This document shows positions 35,243 through 43,682 of a DNA stretch of 64,000 nucleotides, in pieces (positions within the stretch are counted from its first letter, which is position 1; each line of letters starts with the position of its first letter). This stretch comes from an uncultured Bryobacteraceae bacterium (GTDB lineage: Bacteria; Acidobacteriota; Terriglobia; Bryobacterales; Bryobacteraceae), in NCBI GenBank assembly GCA_937924525.1, contig CALDSU010000005.1, positions 248,001 through 312,000 on the forward strand, given 5' to 3'. The position numbers were made by a program, and so were the translations under genes. The notes under the pieces are model-generated. The model ran no database searches and was not told where the DNA came from. It saw only the letters and a program-made list of their open reading frames with translations.

Positions 35243-35302
35243 GATGGCGCCAAGCGGCATGGGATCCGCTCCTACCCGGCGCGGAGCAACGAAAACGCCA
35301 AA

Positions 35303-35336
35303 ACGGGCGCGGGGGGAGCTGCCCCCTCGCGCCCGT
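35303..35336. terminator. strong bidirectional terminator
   Basis: ACGGGCGCG and CGCGCCCGT (9 bp) flank an inner GGGGG/CCCCC pair, giving a long GC-rich stem between convergent genes. On the minus strand it is followed by TTTTGGCGTTTT, so it acts as a factor-independent terminator for the TonB receptor; on the plus strand the A-rich downstream sequence makes it weaker. Confidence 0.8.
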
Positions 35337-35360
35337 GGAAACGGCTCAAAAAGATACCGA

Positions 35361-38300
35361 CTAGAACACGAACCGGAGCGCCATCTGCATGAAGCGGGCG
35401 TCCTGCGCCACGGTGACGTACTGCCCGAAGTTGGTATTCGAGATATTGCGGTTCGCTTCCAGGAACGAGGTGTTGTTGAAGACGTTGTACATCTCCGCAC
35501 GGAACTGGATGCGCATTCGCTCGCGAACGTGGATGTTCTTGAAGAACGTCCAGTCGAAGTTGCGCTCGCCGTTCAGCCGGTGGCTGTTGCGGCCGACCCC
35601 GCCGAAGTTGCCGATCAGGGGCTGCGACAGACCGATGCTGTTGGCATACGCCGAGATGGCCTGCGCACCGTCGGGATTGACGGTCCCGGCGGGAGCGCCC
35701 TCCCGGCCGGTGGGAATCGGGTTGAAGTTGAACGCGCCAGTGGCGTTCACGCGAACATCGCCGCCGCCGATCAACGACAGAACGCTGACGCCCCGGCGGG
35801 GACCGGAAATAAACGTGATCGGGAAGCCGGACCGGAAACTGGTGATGCCGGAGAAGCCCCAGCCGTGGACCACTTTCCGCAGGACCCCGTTCGAAATGCT
35901 CTTGCCGAACGGAAGCTCCCAGGAGTGCACAATCACCAGGCGCTGCTGAATGTCGAACTGGGAGACGCCCCGGTTGTCCCGATTGTTCCGCGGATCCTGT
36001 TGCACCGGTCCATCGTTGACCAGCACGCCGAGCGCATCGGAGCCATCGTCAATGGACCGGCCGTAGGTATAGGCGACGTTCCAAAGGTAGCCGCTCGAAT
36101 AGCGCTTGCTGATATCCATCTGGAAGCTGTTGTAGATGGACTTGGCCGAGCTTTCCAGCAACTGGACCACATTGAACCGGGGATCGATGCGGTTGGAGGG
36201 CCGCGCCGCGTTACCCGCTTGGAGCACCTGAATATCCAGGAACGTCGCCAGTCTGGCGGTCTCATCCGCGACAGACGTGGCCGGAATCAGGCGGGGATCG
36301 TTAGTCAGATTGATGTTCTGGCTGCGTTGCAGATAACGGCCCGCCGTACCCACATAAGTACCTTTCCACACGATGCCGTAAGGAAGCTCGCGCTGAATCC
36401 CCAGGCTGAACTGCTGCACCTGCGGGTTACGCAAATCCTGCTGAATCAGCGGGCTCATGTTGCCGAAGTTCCGCACATTCTGCGGGACCTGCCCGACCTG
36501 GGCGCGCGTCTGCTCCTGGATGGGCGCGTTGCCGGCCACCAGCGCCGCGAAGGTGTTTCCGCCCGTGAACGCCGCCGCGCCGGAAATCACCGCCGTCGGC
36601 ATAAACGGAGGCAGGAAGCGCTGGTTCGTAATGGGGTTCAGGAAGATGAAGTCATAGGCCATCCCGTAGCCGCCGCGGAGCACGGTCTTTTCATTGATCG
36701 CGTAGGCGAAGCCAAACCGGGGGCCCCAGTTGGTGGAGGTATTGAACGCCGGCCGGCCCAGCGCGAAGCAGCCGAACGGCCCCGTTCCGGCGATGCCGAT
36801 CGGCTCCCGGCAATTGGAATCCAGCGTGGAGATGATTCCGTTCGCCTCTCGCGGACCGCCAGCCACCTCGATGCGCATGCCCAGGTTCAAGGTCAGCTTG
36901 CGGTTCACCTTCCAGTCATCTTGCACGAAATAGAAGTGGTTCCACACGCGGTTGGCCCGCTCGGAATTGCCAAAACGCTGCTGGTAGGTCAGCGGCCGGC
37001 CAATGGCGAAATCATCCCAGCTTGCGAATGAGATCACCGGGCGGATCAGCGCGTCAAAATAAGAGTTCGCCCGATAATAGAACACGTCGGCGCCAAACTT
37101 GAGGTTGTGCGATCCGCGGGTCACGGAAAGCTGATCGAGCCACTGGAAGGTGCGCTGGTTGCGGCCTTGCAGCAACCCCTCCCATGTGCCTAGCGACGCC
37201 ACCTGCGCATTGGCGAACGTAATGCGAGGACCCATGAAATCCGGGTTCTGCACCGGGAAGTCCGGAGCGCTCCAGCCGTAGCCAAAGCGGGCTTCGTTGA
37301 CAATCGTCGGACTGACCACCGTGGTGTAAGCGACGCTCAACTGCTTCGGATCATTCCGCGAATTCGCGCCGAATCCGTTAATGTTGCCGCCGACAAACGC
37401 CAGGCTCGTCGACGCCGTCGTCGCCGTATAGCTGCCGTAGCGCGAACTCAACCGGTGTTTTTCGCTAAAGTTATGGTCACCCTTCACGGCCCACTGCCAC
37501 GAATCGGAAACGTTGGGCGCCGCCTGCTCGACGGTTCCGGTGTTGCCGGAGACGCCCGTAGCGGCGGGCAGCTTGTACCGATCCAGGATGGCCTTCGCGG
37601 TGGGGTCGGTCACCTGCGCCAGCATGGCCGCCGTCGGCACCTGCGCAATGCGCGTCGCGCCGGCGCCCCGCAGTTTCAGGCCTTCGAACGAATTGAAGAA
37701 GAACGTCCGGTTTTTGCCATTGTAAATCCCGGGCAGCAACACCGGGCCGCCAAACACATAGCCAAACTCGTTGCGGCGAACCACGTTGGTCTTGCCACTA
37801 CGGTCGAAGAACGGACGCGCGTTCAATTTGTCGTTTCGGAGAAAGTTGTAGGCCTCGCCGTGAAAATCGTTGGTTCCGGAACGGGTGATGTACTGCAATT
37901 GCGAACTCGCGTTGCGCCCGTACTCCGCGCTGAAGTTGTTGGTGATGAATTTGACTTCCTGGATCTCGGCGAAGTTCAGCGGCCCGAGCGGACCGCCCGT
38001 ACCGGTGACCGAGATATCAGTCGCGGTGATGTTATCCACGGTGACGTTGTTGGCGCGGCCGCGGCCCCCGTTGGTGTTGAAGCTGCCGGATCCCAGGAAG
38101 GGATTGTTGGAGGACACCGGCGCCGTGCCCGGGGCGGTGATCGCGAACAGATTGGGGTTGCGGGCTACGGGCAGTTCCTGAATCGCCTGCCCCACAAATC
38201 CCGTCTGAATTTGTGCGTTTTCCAGATCAAGCTTCGACGCGGCTGCCTCTACGGTCACCGTCTCGGACACCTGGCCGACTTCCATCGTGAACCGGACGCT

Positions 38301-38639
38301 GGCGATTTCGCCGGAGCGAACTTCCGCCCGCGTCAGCGCGCTCCGAAAACCGGCGGCCTCCGCACGAACTTCGTACGTGCCGATCGGAAGCAACGCGAAG
38401 GAAAAGTAGCCTTGCTCGTTGGAGGTCTGTGTCCGCGATTCGCCGGTGGCGACGTTCTTGATCGTGACGGACGCGTTGGAAATGACCGCGCCGGTCGAGT
38501 CCGCGATCTGACCGCGCACCTCGCCCGTGATCTGCGCGCTGGCGCAAGGGGCGAGCGTCAAGGTCAGGATCGTGAGCAAGAACCCGGCAAACATCGCCCT
38601 TGCAGAGAGCGGAAAGATCTTTGCGCCTAATTGAATCAT
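35361..38639 (-). CDS. Oar-like TonB-dependent outer-membrane receptor with N-terminal regulatory-like domain
   Basis: This 1092-residue outer-membrane protein starts with a signal peptide (MFAGFLLTILTLTLAPCASAQ). A carboxypeptidase-regulatory-like beta sandwich follows (ITGEVRGQIADSTGAVISNASVTIKNVATGESRTQTSNEQGYFSFALLPIGTYEVRAEAAGF), then a plug domain (QELPVARNPNLFAITAPG ... GGRGRANNVTVDNITATD), then a large beta barrel ending in the C-terminal aromatic MQMALRFVF recognised by the BAM machinery. Oar-like receptors are the main SusC-like importers of acidobacterial genomes; the ligand is not deducible. AGAGG precedes the ATG. A promoter and a leader of about 190 nt lie upstream, and a terminator follows the stop. 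Confidence 0.94.
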   Translation of the reverse strand: MIQLGAKIFPLSARAMFAGFLLTILTLTLAPCASAQITGEVRGQIADSTGAVISNASVTIKNVATGESRTQTSNEQGYFSFALLPIGTYEVRAEAAGFRSALTRAEVRSGEIASVRFTMEVGQVSETVTVEAAASKLDLENAQIQTGFVGQAIQELPVARNPNLFAITAPGTAPVSSNNPFLGSGSFNTNGGRGRANNVTVDNITATDISVTGTGGPLGPLNFAEIQEVKFITNNFSAEYGRNASSQLQYITRSGTNDFHGEAYNFLRNDKLNARPFFDRSGKTNVVRRNEFGYVFGGPVLLPGIYNGKNRTFFFNSFEGLKLRGAGATRIAQVPTAAMLAQVTDPTAKAILDRYKLPAATGVSGNTGTVEQAAPNVSDSWQWAVKGDHNFSEKHRLSSRYGSYTATTASTSLAFVGGNINGFGANSRNDPKQLSVAYTTVVSPTIVNEARFGYGWSAPDFPVQNPDFMGPRITFANAQVASLGTWEGLLQGRNQRTFQWLDQLSVTRGSHNLKFGADVFYYRANSYFDALIRPVISFASWDDFAIGRPLTYQQRFGNSERANRVWNHFYFVQDDWKVNRKLTLNLGMRIEVAGGPREANGIISTLDSNCREPIGIAGTGPFGCFALGRPAFNTSTNWGPRFGFAYAINEKTVLRGGYGMAYDFIFLNPITNQRFLPPFMPTAVISGAAAFTGGNTFAALVAGNAPIQEQTRAQVGQVPQNVRNFGNMSPLIQQDLRNPQVQQFSLGIQRELPYGIVWKGTYVGTAGRYLQRSQNINLTNDPRLIPATSVADETARLATFLDIQVLQAGNAARPSNRIDPRFNVVQLLESSAKSIYNSFQMDISKRYSSGYLWNVAYTYGRSIDDGSDALGVLVNDGPVQQDPRNNRDNRGVSQFDIQQRLVIVHSWELPFGKSISNGVLRKVVHGWGFSGITSFRSGFPITFISGPRRGVSVLSLIGGGDVRVNATGAFNFNPIPTGREGAPAGTVNPDGAQAISAYANSIGLSQPLIGNFGGVGRNSHRLNGERNFDWTFFKNIHVRERMRIQFRAEMYNVFNNTSFLEANRNISNTNFGQYVTVAQDARFMQMALRFVF

Positions 38640-38717
38640 CTTAGTCGTTACCTCTTTTTCCGGGATCCTTACTTGGCGTCGAGCGTCCCGGTGTCGAAAT
38701 TTGACGCGCCCGGCGAC

Positions 38718-38731
38718 GGTCCGGTGGGACC
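38718..38731. other. small hairpin in receptor leader
   Basis: GGTCC-GGTG-GGACC forms a perfect 5-bp stem in the transcribed leader of the TonB receptor. It is one of two compact hairpins there. Confidence 0.3.
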
Positions 38732-38793
38732 AGCAACTCGATTCGCGTCCTCTCTTAAGGTGCACGTGAAGGGCCAATGGCACGACTGCCCGG

Positions 38794-38812
38794 GGGAGAG
38801 GAGCCATCTCCC
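38794..38812. other. hairpin near the 5' end of the receptor leader
   Basis: GGGAGA-GGAGCCA-TCTCCC forms a perfect 6-bp stem shortly downstream of the proposed receptor promoter. It may stabilise the 5' end of the message or form part of a regulatory leader. Confidence 0.3.
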
Positions 38813-38828
38813 GAACCCCTTGAACCCA

Positions 38829-38858
38829 TTCATATGTAGCTAGTTTTGCAGATGTAAA
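38829..38858 (-). promoter_or_regulatory. likely promoter of the TonB receptor gene
   Basis: On the minus strand TTTACA (38858-38853), an 18-nt spacer and TATGAA (38834-38829) form a sigma-70 type promoter about 190 nt before the start codon, inside the only AT-rich patch of the gap. Confidence 0.45.
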
Positions 38859-39157
38859 CGTGGCGAAGAACGTTCCGGCTTTTGGAAAACGGGCGCCAGC
38901 CGTCTTCCGATTTTCATGAAGCGGAGTCCATCCAAAACCCCGGAGTCCACGCCGTGCGCGAACGGTCCAAAACCCGTAGCCGTCGGCTCCGCGCCGGTCA
39001 AAGCGCCCCTTGGCTCGGCGCAGTTTGCGACCGTTCCGGGCCACGTTCCGAGCCGCGAGCGGAAGCGGGCGGGCCATGTGTTGGGGCTTCCGGCGCCCAC
39101 CGGCCCACCGCCACCCCGGTGGCGCACCTTTCGAAAGCGCAGGGAAACGTCGTGGCG

Positions 39158-39186
39158 CCGGTCTCCGACCGGTCGACGACCGGCGC
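39158..39186. repeat. palindrome with GTCTCCGAC core, copy 2
   Basis: CCGGTC-TCC-GACCGG is a perfect 6-bp stem around the core GTCTCCGAC, the reverse complement of the core in the other copies. A nested alternative pairs GCGCCGGTC (39155-39163) with GACCGGCGC (39178-39186). Confidence 0.5.
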
Positions 39187-39227
39187 GGCCAAGCTTCCAG
39201 CCGAAAGAGGAACCCACAATCGCGAAA

Positions 39228-39243
39228 GGCAAGTCGGAGACTT
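39228..39243. repeat. palindrome with GTCGGAGAC core, copy 3
   Basis: GGCAAGTCGGAGACTT repeats the first 16 bases of the palindrome at 20597, but the right arm continues as ATCC rather than GCC, so the stem is partly decayed. Confidence 0.55.
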
Positions 39244-39387
39244 ATCCCAACTTTGTTGGCCCGCAGGCCGTGGGGCACTCCCTCCCGGTCGGGGCTCGGT
39301 GGCGCGGCGCCGTCTTTGGGTGGATTCCAGAGCGAGGCGCGTCCGGCATCGCGATTCGGGACACGGACTGGTAACCTAGTACTCTCC

Positions 39388-40428
39388 ATGCGACTAAGCG
39401 AACTTGCGGGGCGGCTGGGGTGCCAGCTTTCCGGCGACGGCGACGTAGAGATCACGGGAGTTGCGGGAATGGAGGCGGCCGAGCCCGGGCAACTTACGTT
39501 CCTCGCAAACCCGAAGTACGCCGCGAAAGTCCGGCACACTAAAGCCAGTGCGATCCTGGTCGGGCAGGCGCTGCCCGGTCTGCCGATCGCCAGCCTGGTT
39601 TCCGCCAACCCTTACTTGGATTTCGCTCGGGCGCTCGAATTCTTCTACCAGCCGCCCAAGCCGCCAGCCGGCATCCACCCCATGGCCGCGATTGCGCCGT
39701 CCGCCCGCATCGGCGCGGGCGCTTCGATCGGCCCCTTCGTCTCGATCGGCGAGCGGGTGCGCATCGGCCGCAACGCCGTGCTCTTCCCGCACGTGGTCAT
39801 CTACGAGGGCGCCGAGATCGGGGACGATTTTGTCGCCCATGCGCACGCCTCGGTTCGCGAGTTCTGCCGCATTGGCCACCGCGTGATTTTGCAGAATGGC
39901 GTCGTGGTCGGCGGCGACGGATTCGGGTTCGCCAAACGCGCCGACGGGACGCACTACAAGATCGTCCAATCCGGCGTTGCGGTGATTGAAGACGACGTGG
40001 AGATTCAATCACTTAGCAACATCGACCGGGCCACGGTCGGCGAGACCCGCGTCGGGCGGGGCGCCAAGATCGACTCGCTGGTGCAGGTCGGCCACGCGTG
40101 CGTGGTTGGCGAAGACAACATCATTTGCGCCCAGACCGGGCTCGCCGGCAGTTCCATCCTGAAAAAGAACGTCCTGCTGGCGGGACAGGTCGGGGTCTCC
40201 GGCCACCTGACCATCCACGACAACGCCGTCGTCTATGCGCAGAGCGGCATCGGCGGAGACGTGCCCGCCGGCGCGCGCGTGTCCGGCTCTCCCGCGTTCG
40301 CCGCCAACGAGTGGCTGCGCGCCATCACGGCATTTCCCAAACTTCCCGAATTGCTGAAGCTGGCGCGGGACCTGAAGAAAGAGGTCGGCGCGCTGCGGCA
40401 AAAGCTCGAGAAAGGAACCCCTGCATGA
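39388..40428 (+). CDS. lpxD: UDP-3-O-acylglucosamine N-acyltransferase
   Basis: This 346-residue enzyme adds the N-linked hydroxyacyl chain in lipid A synthesis. It has the N-terminal uridine-binding LpxD domain (LSELAGRLGCQLSGDGDVEITGVAGMEAAEPGQLTFLANPKYA), many hexapeptide repeats forming a left-handed beta helix (SARIGAGASIGPFVSIGERVRIGRNAVLFPHVVIYEGAEIGDD), the FGFAKRADG loop, the likely catalytic His in VQVGHACVVGEDN, and a C-terminal helix. The ATG at 39388 starts exactly at the conserved domain. Its stop overlaps the next start (ATGA). It implies an LPS-bearing outer membrane. Confidence 0.96.
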   Translation: MRLSELAGRLGCQLSGDGDVEITGVAGMEAAEPGQLTFLANPKYAAKVRHTKASAILVGQALPGLPIASLVSANPYLDFARALEFFYQPPKPPAGIHPMAAIAPSARIGAGASIGPFVSIGERVRIGRNAVLFPHVVIYEGAEIGDDFVAHAHASVREFCRIGHRVILQNGVVVGGDGFGFAKRADGTHYKIVQSGVAVIEDDVEIQSLSNIDRATVGETRVGRGAKIDSLVQVGHACVVGEDNIICAQTGLAGSSILKKNVLLAGQVGVSGHLTIHDNAVVYAQSGIGGDVPAGARVSGSPAFAANEWLRAITAFPKLPELLKLARDLKKEVGALRQKLEKGTPA

Positions 40429-41228
40429 GTCATTCCGACCGGAAGCCGCGGCGGCGTCCGCTGGCTTACAAGAACGAAGCGTTCCTGGAAACCTCGGACG
40501 CGCGTCCGCTCCGGATTCTCTCCGAGTACCTCGAGCCGCTGTCGCACTTCCGCAAGCACTCGATCCGCGATACGGTGGTGTTTTTCGGCTCGGCCCGCAT
40601 CTTTGAAGACGGCCCGCTGGGGCATTACTACCAGGCGGCGCGCGATTTGGCGCGCGAATTCACCCTCTGGAGCGACCGGATGGTGGAAGCCAACGGCGAC
40701 CGGCGCTTCGTCATCTGCTCCGGCGGGGGGCCGGGCATCATGGAAGCCGCCAACCGCGGCGCCGCGGATGCGCACGGCCCGAGCGTCGGACTCAACATCT
40801 CGCTGCCCTTTGAGCAGTTTCCCAATCCGTACATCACGCCGGAACTTTCTTTCGAATTCCACTACTTCTTCATGCGGAAGTTCTGGTTTGCCTACCTGGC
40901 CAAGGCGCTCGTGGCCTTTCCGGGCGGTTTCGGCACTTGGGATGAATTGAGCGAGATCCTCACGCTGGCCCAGACTCAGAAGCTGGCCAAAAGACTGGTG
41001 ATCGTACTCTACGGCTCGGAGTTCTGGAAAAAGGTCCTGAACTTTGAAGCGCTGGTGGAATATGGCATGATTTCGCCGGAGGACCTGGAATTGTTCGCCT
41101 TCGCCGACGATACGGAGACCGCGATGCGGATTCTCACCGAGGGCCTGCTGAAGTATCACGTCAAGCCGGAACCGGAACTGCCCGCGATCGCCAAGACGCG
41201 CGTGCAGGAGCCTCCGCGGAAGCGATGA
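40425..41228 (+). CDS. LOG-family (TIGR00730-like) protein
   Basis: This 267-residue Rossmann-fold protein has the two LOG signatures, GGGPGIMEAANRGA and PGGFGTWDELSE (PGGxGTxxE), that build the nucleotide-5'-monophosphate binding and hydrolysis site. Bacterial members are nucleotide phosphoribohydrolases; plant LOG enzymes release cytokinins. The N-terminal 50 residues are a basic extension (SDRKPRRRPLAYKNEAFLE) found in longer family members. It is coupled to lpxD and to the downstream phosphatase through 4-bp ATGA overlaps on both sides, so the three are surely co-translated. Confidence 0.92.
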   Translation: MSHSDRKPRRRPLAYKNEAFLETSDARPLRILSEYLEPLSHFRKHSIRDTVVFFGSARIFEDGPLGHYYQAARDLAREFTLWSDRMVEANGDRRFVICSGGGPGIMEAANRGAADAHGPSVGLNISLPFEQFPNPYITPELSFEFHYFFMRKFWFAYLAKALVAFPGGFGTWDELSEILTLAQTQKLAKRLVIVLYGSEFWKKVLNFEALVEYGMISPEDLELFAFADDTETAMRILTEGLLKYHVKPEPELPAIAKTRVQEPPRKR

Positions 41229-42838
41229 CGCTGTGGCGCAAGCTCGGCTGGCTGGAGCGGGTATTCCTGGCGCTGCTGTTGATTCAGAGCGCCGCCTATC
41301 TGGCCGGCCGCCCGGGCGCGCTGGGATTCCCGCTCTCCGTTCTCTTCCTGATCCTGCTGTACCGGTACACGCGGCGCGGGCTCGAGCGCGTCGTGTGGCG
41401 GGTCCGCAACCGCCTGATCGTCAGTTATGTATTCATCGCGGTGGTGCCGATCGGACTCCTGCTGCTGCTGGTGGGCATCGGGCTGTGGCTGCTGATCGGA
41501 CAGGTAGCCGTCTACACGGTTTACCACGAATACCGGCAGCGGGCCTCGACCGCGTCCGGAGAACTGCAAAGACCGACGCCCGAGCTGCTGGCTTCCCTGG
41601 CGCCGCAACTGGGCGAAGTGATCCTGGTGGACGCGCGCAGCGGCTTGGTGTTCGACGGGCGCTTCCCGTCCGGAAACACCGAGTTGCGCGCCCGCCGGAT
41701 TCCTCCCGCCGCCCATCGGCTGGACATTCAGGTAGCCGGGTTCACGCCCGTGCGGGTCGAGGGGCAGGCGTACCTGCTGGCGGTCTTCACCCGCCCGTCG
41801 GCCGTGTTGCGCAGCCTGTTCGGCATCAGCGTGGAAGGCCAGGAAATCTACATCTATTTCTTCCTGGCGGTAGGCGTCTTATTCCTGCTGGCGCAGATCA
41901 TTTCGGTGGTCATCGGCGTGTCGATCACCCGCACCCTCACGGGCGCGGTGCAGAACCTGTACGAAGCCACGCAGCGCGTGCAGCGGGGCGACCTGGCGCA
42001 CCGCATCCAGGTGACCGGCAACGACCAGTTGGCCGAGCTGTCCGCTTCCTTCAACAGCATGACCGCCAACCTCGAACGGCTTATCGAGGTGGAAAAGGAA
42101 CGGGAACGCCTGCACTCGGAACTGGAAATCGCGCGGCATGTGCAGGCCCGGCTGTTTCCCAAGTCGGCGCCCCACCTGCGCACCCTGGCGATCAGCGGCA
42201 GGTGCCAGCCGGCCCGGATGGTTTCCGGCGACTACTTCGATTTCCTCCCCCTCGGCGAGGCGCAGGTGGCGCTGGCCATCGGCGACGTCGCCGGCAAGGG
42301 AATCTCGGCCGCCTTGCTGATGGCCTCCATGCAATCCGTACTGCGCAGCCAGTTGATGGAGGCCCGCTCGCTCCACCCGCGCGACCTGGTGGGCGTGCTG
42401 AACCGGCAGCTTTACGCCAATACCACTCCGGAGAAATACGCTACGTTCTTTTTGGGCGTCTACGACGACCAGACGCGCCTGTTCACTTACACCAACGCCG
42501 GACACCTGCCGCCGGTGCTCGTGTCCGGAGGCAAGGCCATCCGCCTCGAAGTGACCGGCACGGTGGTGGGAGCGTTTCCGGCGATGCCGTACGAGGAGCG
42601 CCAGGCGCCGCTACAGCGGGAAGATTTGCTGGTGGCCTACACCGACGGCATCACCGAACCGGAGAACGCCTACGGCGAAATGTTCGGCGAACAACGGCTG
42701 GTGGAGGTGTTGCTGAAGTATCGCTCCGCGGCCCCGGAGGAGATCATCGCGCGCACCATGGAGGCCGTGCGCGAGTGGTCGGCGGGCCCCGAGCAGGAAG
42801 ACGACATGACGATGGTGGTGGCGCGCTGCGTGGCCTAG
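41225..42838 (+). CDS. membrane-anchored SpoIIE/RsbU-type PP2C phosphatase with HAMP domain
   Basis: This 537-residue protein has several N-terminal membrane segments (VFLALLLIQSAAYLAG, LSVLFLILLY, SYVFIAVVPIGLLLLLVGIGLWLL), an extracytoplasmic region, another segment near residue 210 (IYIYFFLAVGVLFLLAQIISVVIG), a HAMP linker (RTLTGAVQNLYEATQRVQRGDLAHRIQVTGNDQLAELSASFNSM) and a C-terminal PP2C domain (LEIARHVQARLFPKSAPHL, GDYFDFLPLG, VALAIGDVAGKGISAALLMASMQ, TDGITEPENAYGEMFGEQRL, QEDDMTMVVAR). Such sensors dephosphorylate anti-sigma-factor antagonists in stress signalling. No anti-sigma partner is visible in the window. Confidence 0.93.
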   Translation: MTLWRKLGWLERVFLALLLIQSAAYLAGRPGALGFPLSVLFLILLYRYTRRGLERVVWRVRNRLIVSYVFIAVVPIGLLLLLVGIGLWLLIGQVAVYTVYHEYRQRASTASGELQRPTPELLASLAPQLGEVILVDARSGLVFDGRFPSGNTELRARRIPPAAHRLDIQVAGFTPVRVEGQAYLLAVFTRPSAVLRSLFGISVEGQEIYIYFFLAVGVLFLLAQIISVVIGVSITRTLTGAVQNLYEATQRVQRGDLAHRIQVTGNDQLAELSASFNSMTANLERLIEVEKERERLHSELEIARHVQARLFPKSAPHLRTLAISGRCQPARMVSGDYFDFLPLGEAQVALAIGDVAGKGISAALLMASMQSVLRSQLMEARSLHPRDLVGVLNRQLYANTTPEKYATFFLGVYDDQTRLFTYTNAGHLPPVLVSGGKAIRLEVTGTVVGAFPAMPYEERQAPLQREDLLVAYTDGITEPENAYGEMFGEQRLVEVLLKYRSAAPEEIIARTMEAVREWSAGPEQEDDMTMVVARCVA

Positions 42839-42872
42839 GCCAGGCGCCGCGCCGCCCCGCTACGGTGAGCCC

Positions 42873-43679
42873 ATGCGCTTCGATTTCCACTACGCCCGGC
42901 TCGGCAAACTGCCGAACCGCCTGTTCCGCCTCGGCTTGTCGGCCAGCTACCGGCCCGGCCGCGAGACGGTGTTCCGCGCCGCCGATCTTGGCGTAAACCT
43001 CTTCTTCCTGTTCGGGTTCGACGGGCAGATGATCAGCGCGCTGCGCGACCTGCTGCCGCGCGAACGCGAGCGCTACGTGGTGGCGACCGGGGCGTACAAC
43101 TACGTCTGGGGGCGGCAGAATTTCCGGCGCACGCTGGAAAAGCGCCTGCGCCAGTTGCGCACCGACTATCTGGACCTGTTCCTGTTCCTGGGCGTGATGC
43201 AACCGGAGCAGTTCGCCCCGAGGGACCTCGAAGCGCTCCAGGCGCTGCGGGAGGATTCCCGGGTGCGCGCGGTGGGCTGCTCGATTCACCACCGGCGCTA
43301 CGCGGGACAACTGGCGGCCGCCGGCGCCGTGGATGTGCTGATGGTCCGGTATAATGCCGCGCACCGCGGCGCGGAAGAGGAGATCTTTCCGTTCCTGGAG
43401 CCGCACCGGCCGGGCATTTTGAGTTACACGGCGACCCGCTGGACCGCGCTGCTGCGACCGCCCAAAGGCTGGACGGGGCCGGTCCCGGACGCCGGCCTGC
43501 TCTACCGCTTTGTGCTCAGCAACCCGCACGTCGACGTCTGCCTGACGGCTCCCCGCAGCACCCGGGAACTGGAAGAGAATGTGCGCGCGCTCGAACGGGG
43601 TCCGCTCGACGCGGAAGAAATCTCCCGCCTGCGCGCGTTCGGCGACGCCGTGCACGCCCAGCGGAAATGGTTCCTGTGA
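42873..43679 (+). CDS. degenerate aldo/keto reductase homologue
   Basis: This 268-residue protein is alignable over its length with aldo/keto reductases (LGLSASYRPGRETVFRAADLGVNLFFLFGFDGQM, RRTLEKRLRQLRTDYLDLFLFLGV, PRSTRELEENVRALERGPLDAEEISRLRAFGDAVH), but the tetrad is missing. The Asp and Tyr positions in the first block are Phe and Asp (GVNLFFLFGFD), the Lys region reads VATGAYNY, and the His region reads LFLFLGV instead of LYLIHW. It is therefore probably not a normal reductase. It follows the phosphatase by 34 bp and meets rpsA tail-to-tail with a 3-bp gap. Confidence 0.8.
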   Translation: MRFDFHYARLGKLPNRLFRLGLSASYRPGRETVFRAADLGVNLFFLFGFDGQMISALRDLLPRERERYVVATGAYNYVWGRQNFRRTLEKRLRQLRTDYLDLFLFLGVMQPEQFAPRDLEALQALREDSRVRAVGCSIHHRRYAGQLAAAGAVDVLMVRYNAAHRGAEEEIFPFLEPHRPGILSYTATRWTALLRPPKGWTGPVPDAGLLYRFVLSNPHVDVCLTAPRSTRELEENVRALERGPLDAEEISRLRAFGDAVHAQRKWFL

Positions 43680-43682
43680 GCG

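Larger units (their letters stand above)
38640..39387. other. 748-bp gene-free region between tonB receptor and lpxD
   Basis: No convincing coding sequence lies here; ORF-track entries in this span (for example 38882-39379) show no conserved domain, overlap each other in several frames and look like GC artefacts. The left part is the receptor leader and promoter (see separate entries). The right part holds the GTCGGAGAC-core palindromes at 39158 and 39228 and a CCCTCCCGGTCGGGGCTCGG block at about 39283, resembling the repeated intergenic elements of Solibacter-type genomes. The lpxD promoter must be at the far right end. Confidence 0.6.

Noticed and set aside
31487-35500. 1337-residue minus-strand ORF opposite the indolepyruvate oxidoreductase
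   Set aside because: It is antisense to a clearly conserved enzyme, has no recognisable domain and is typical of long shadow ORFs in GC-rich DNA. The same holds for 640-2211, 20628-22154 and 61719-63896.
38882-39379. possible small gene in the long intergenic region
   Set aside because: Several overlapping frames are open, none has a ribosome site or domain, and palindromic repeats occupy the region.
35361-39608. 1415-residue ORF for the TonB receptor
   Set aside because: Residues before MIQLGAKIF are low-complexity and run through the promoter region into lpxD; the signal peptide sets the start at 38639.
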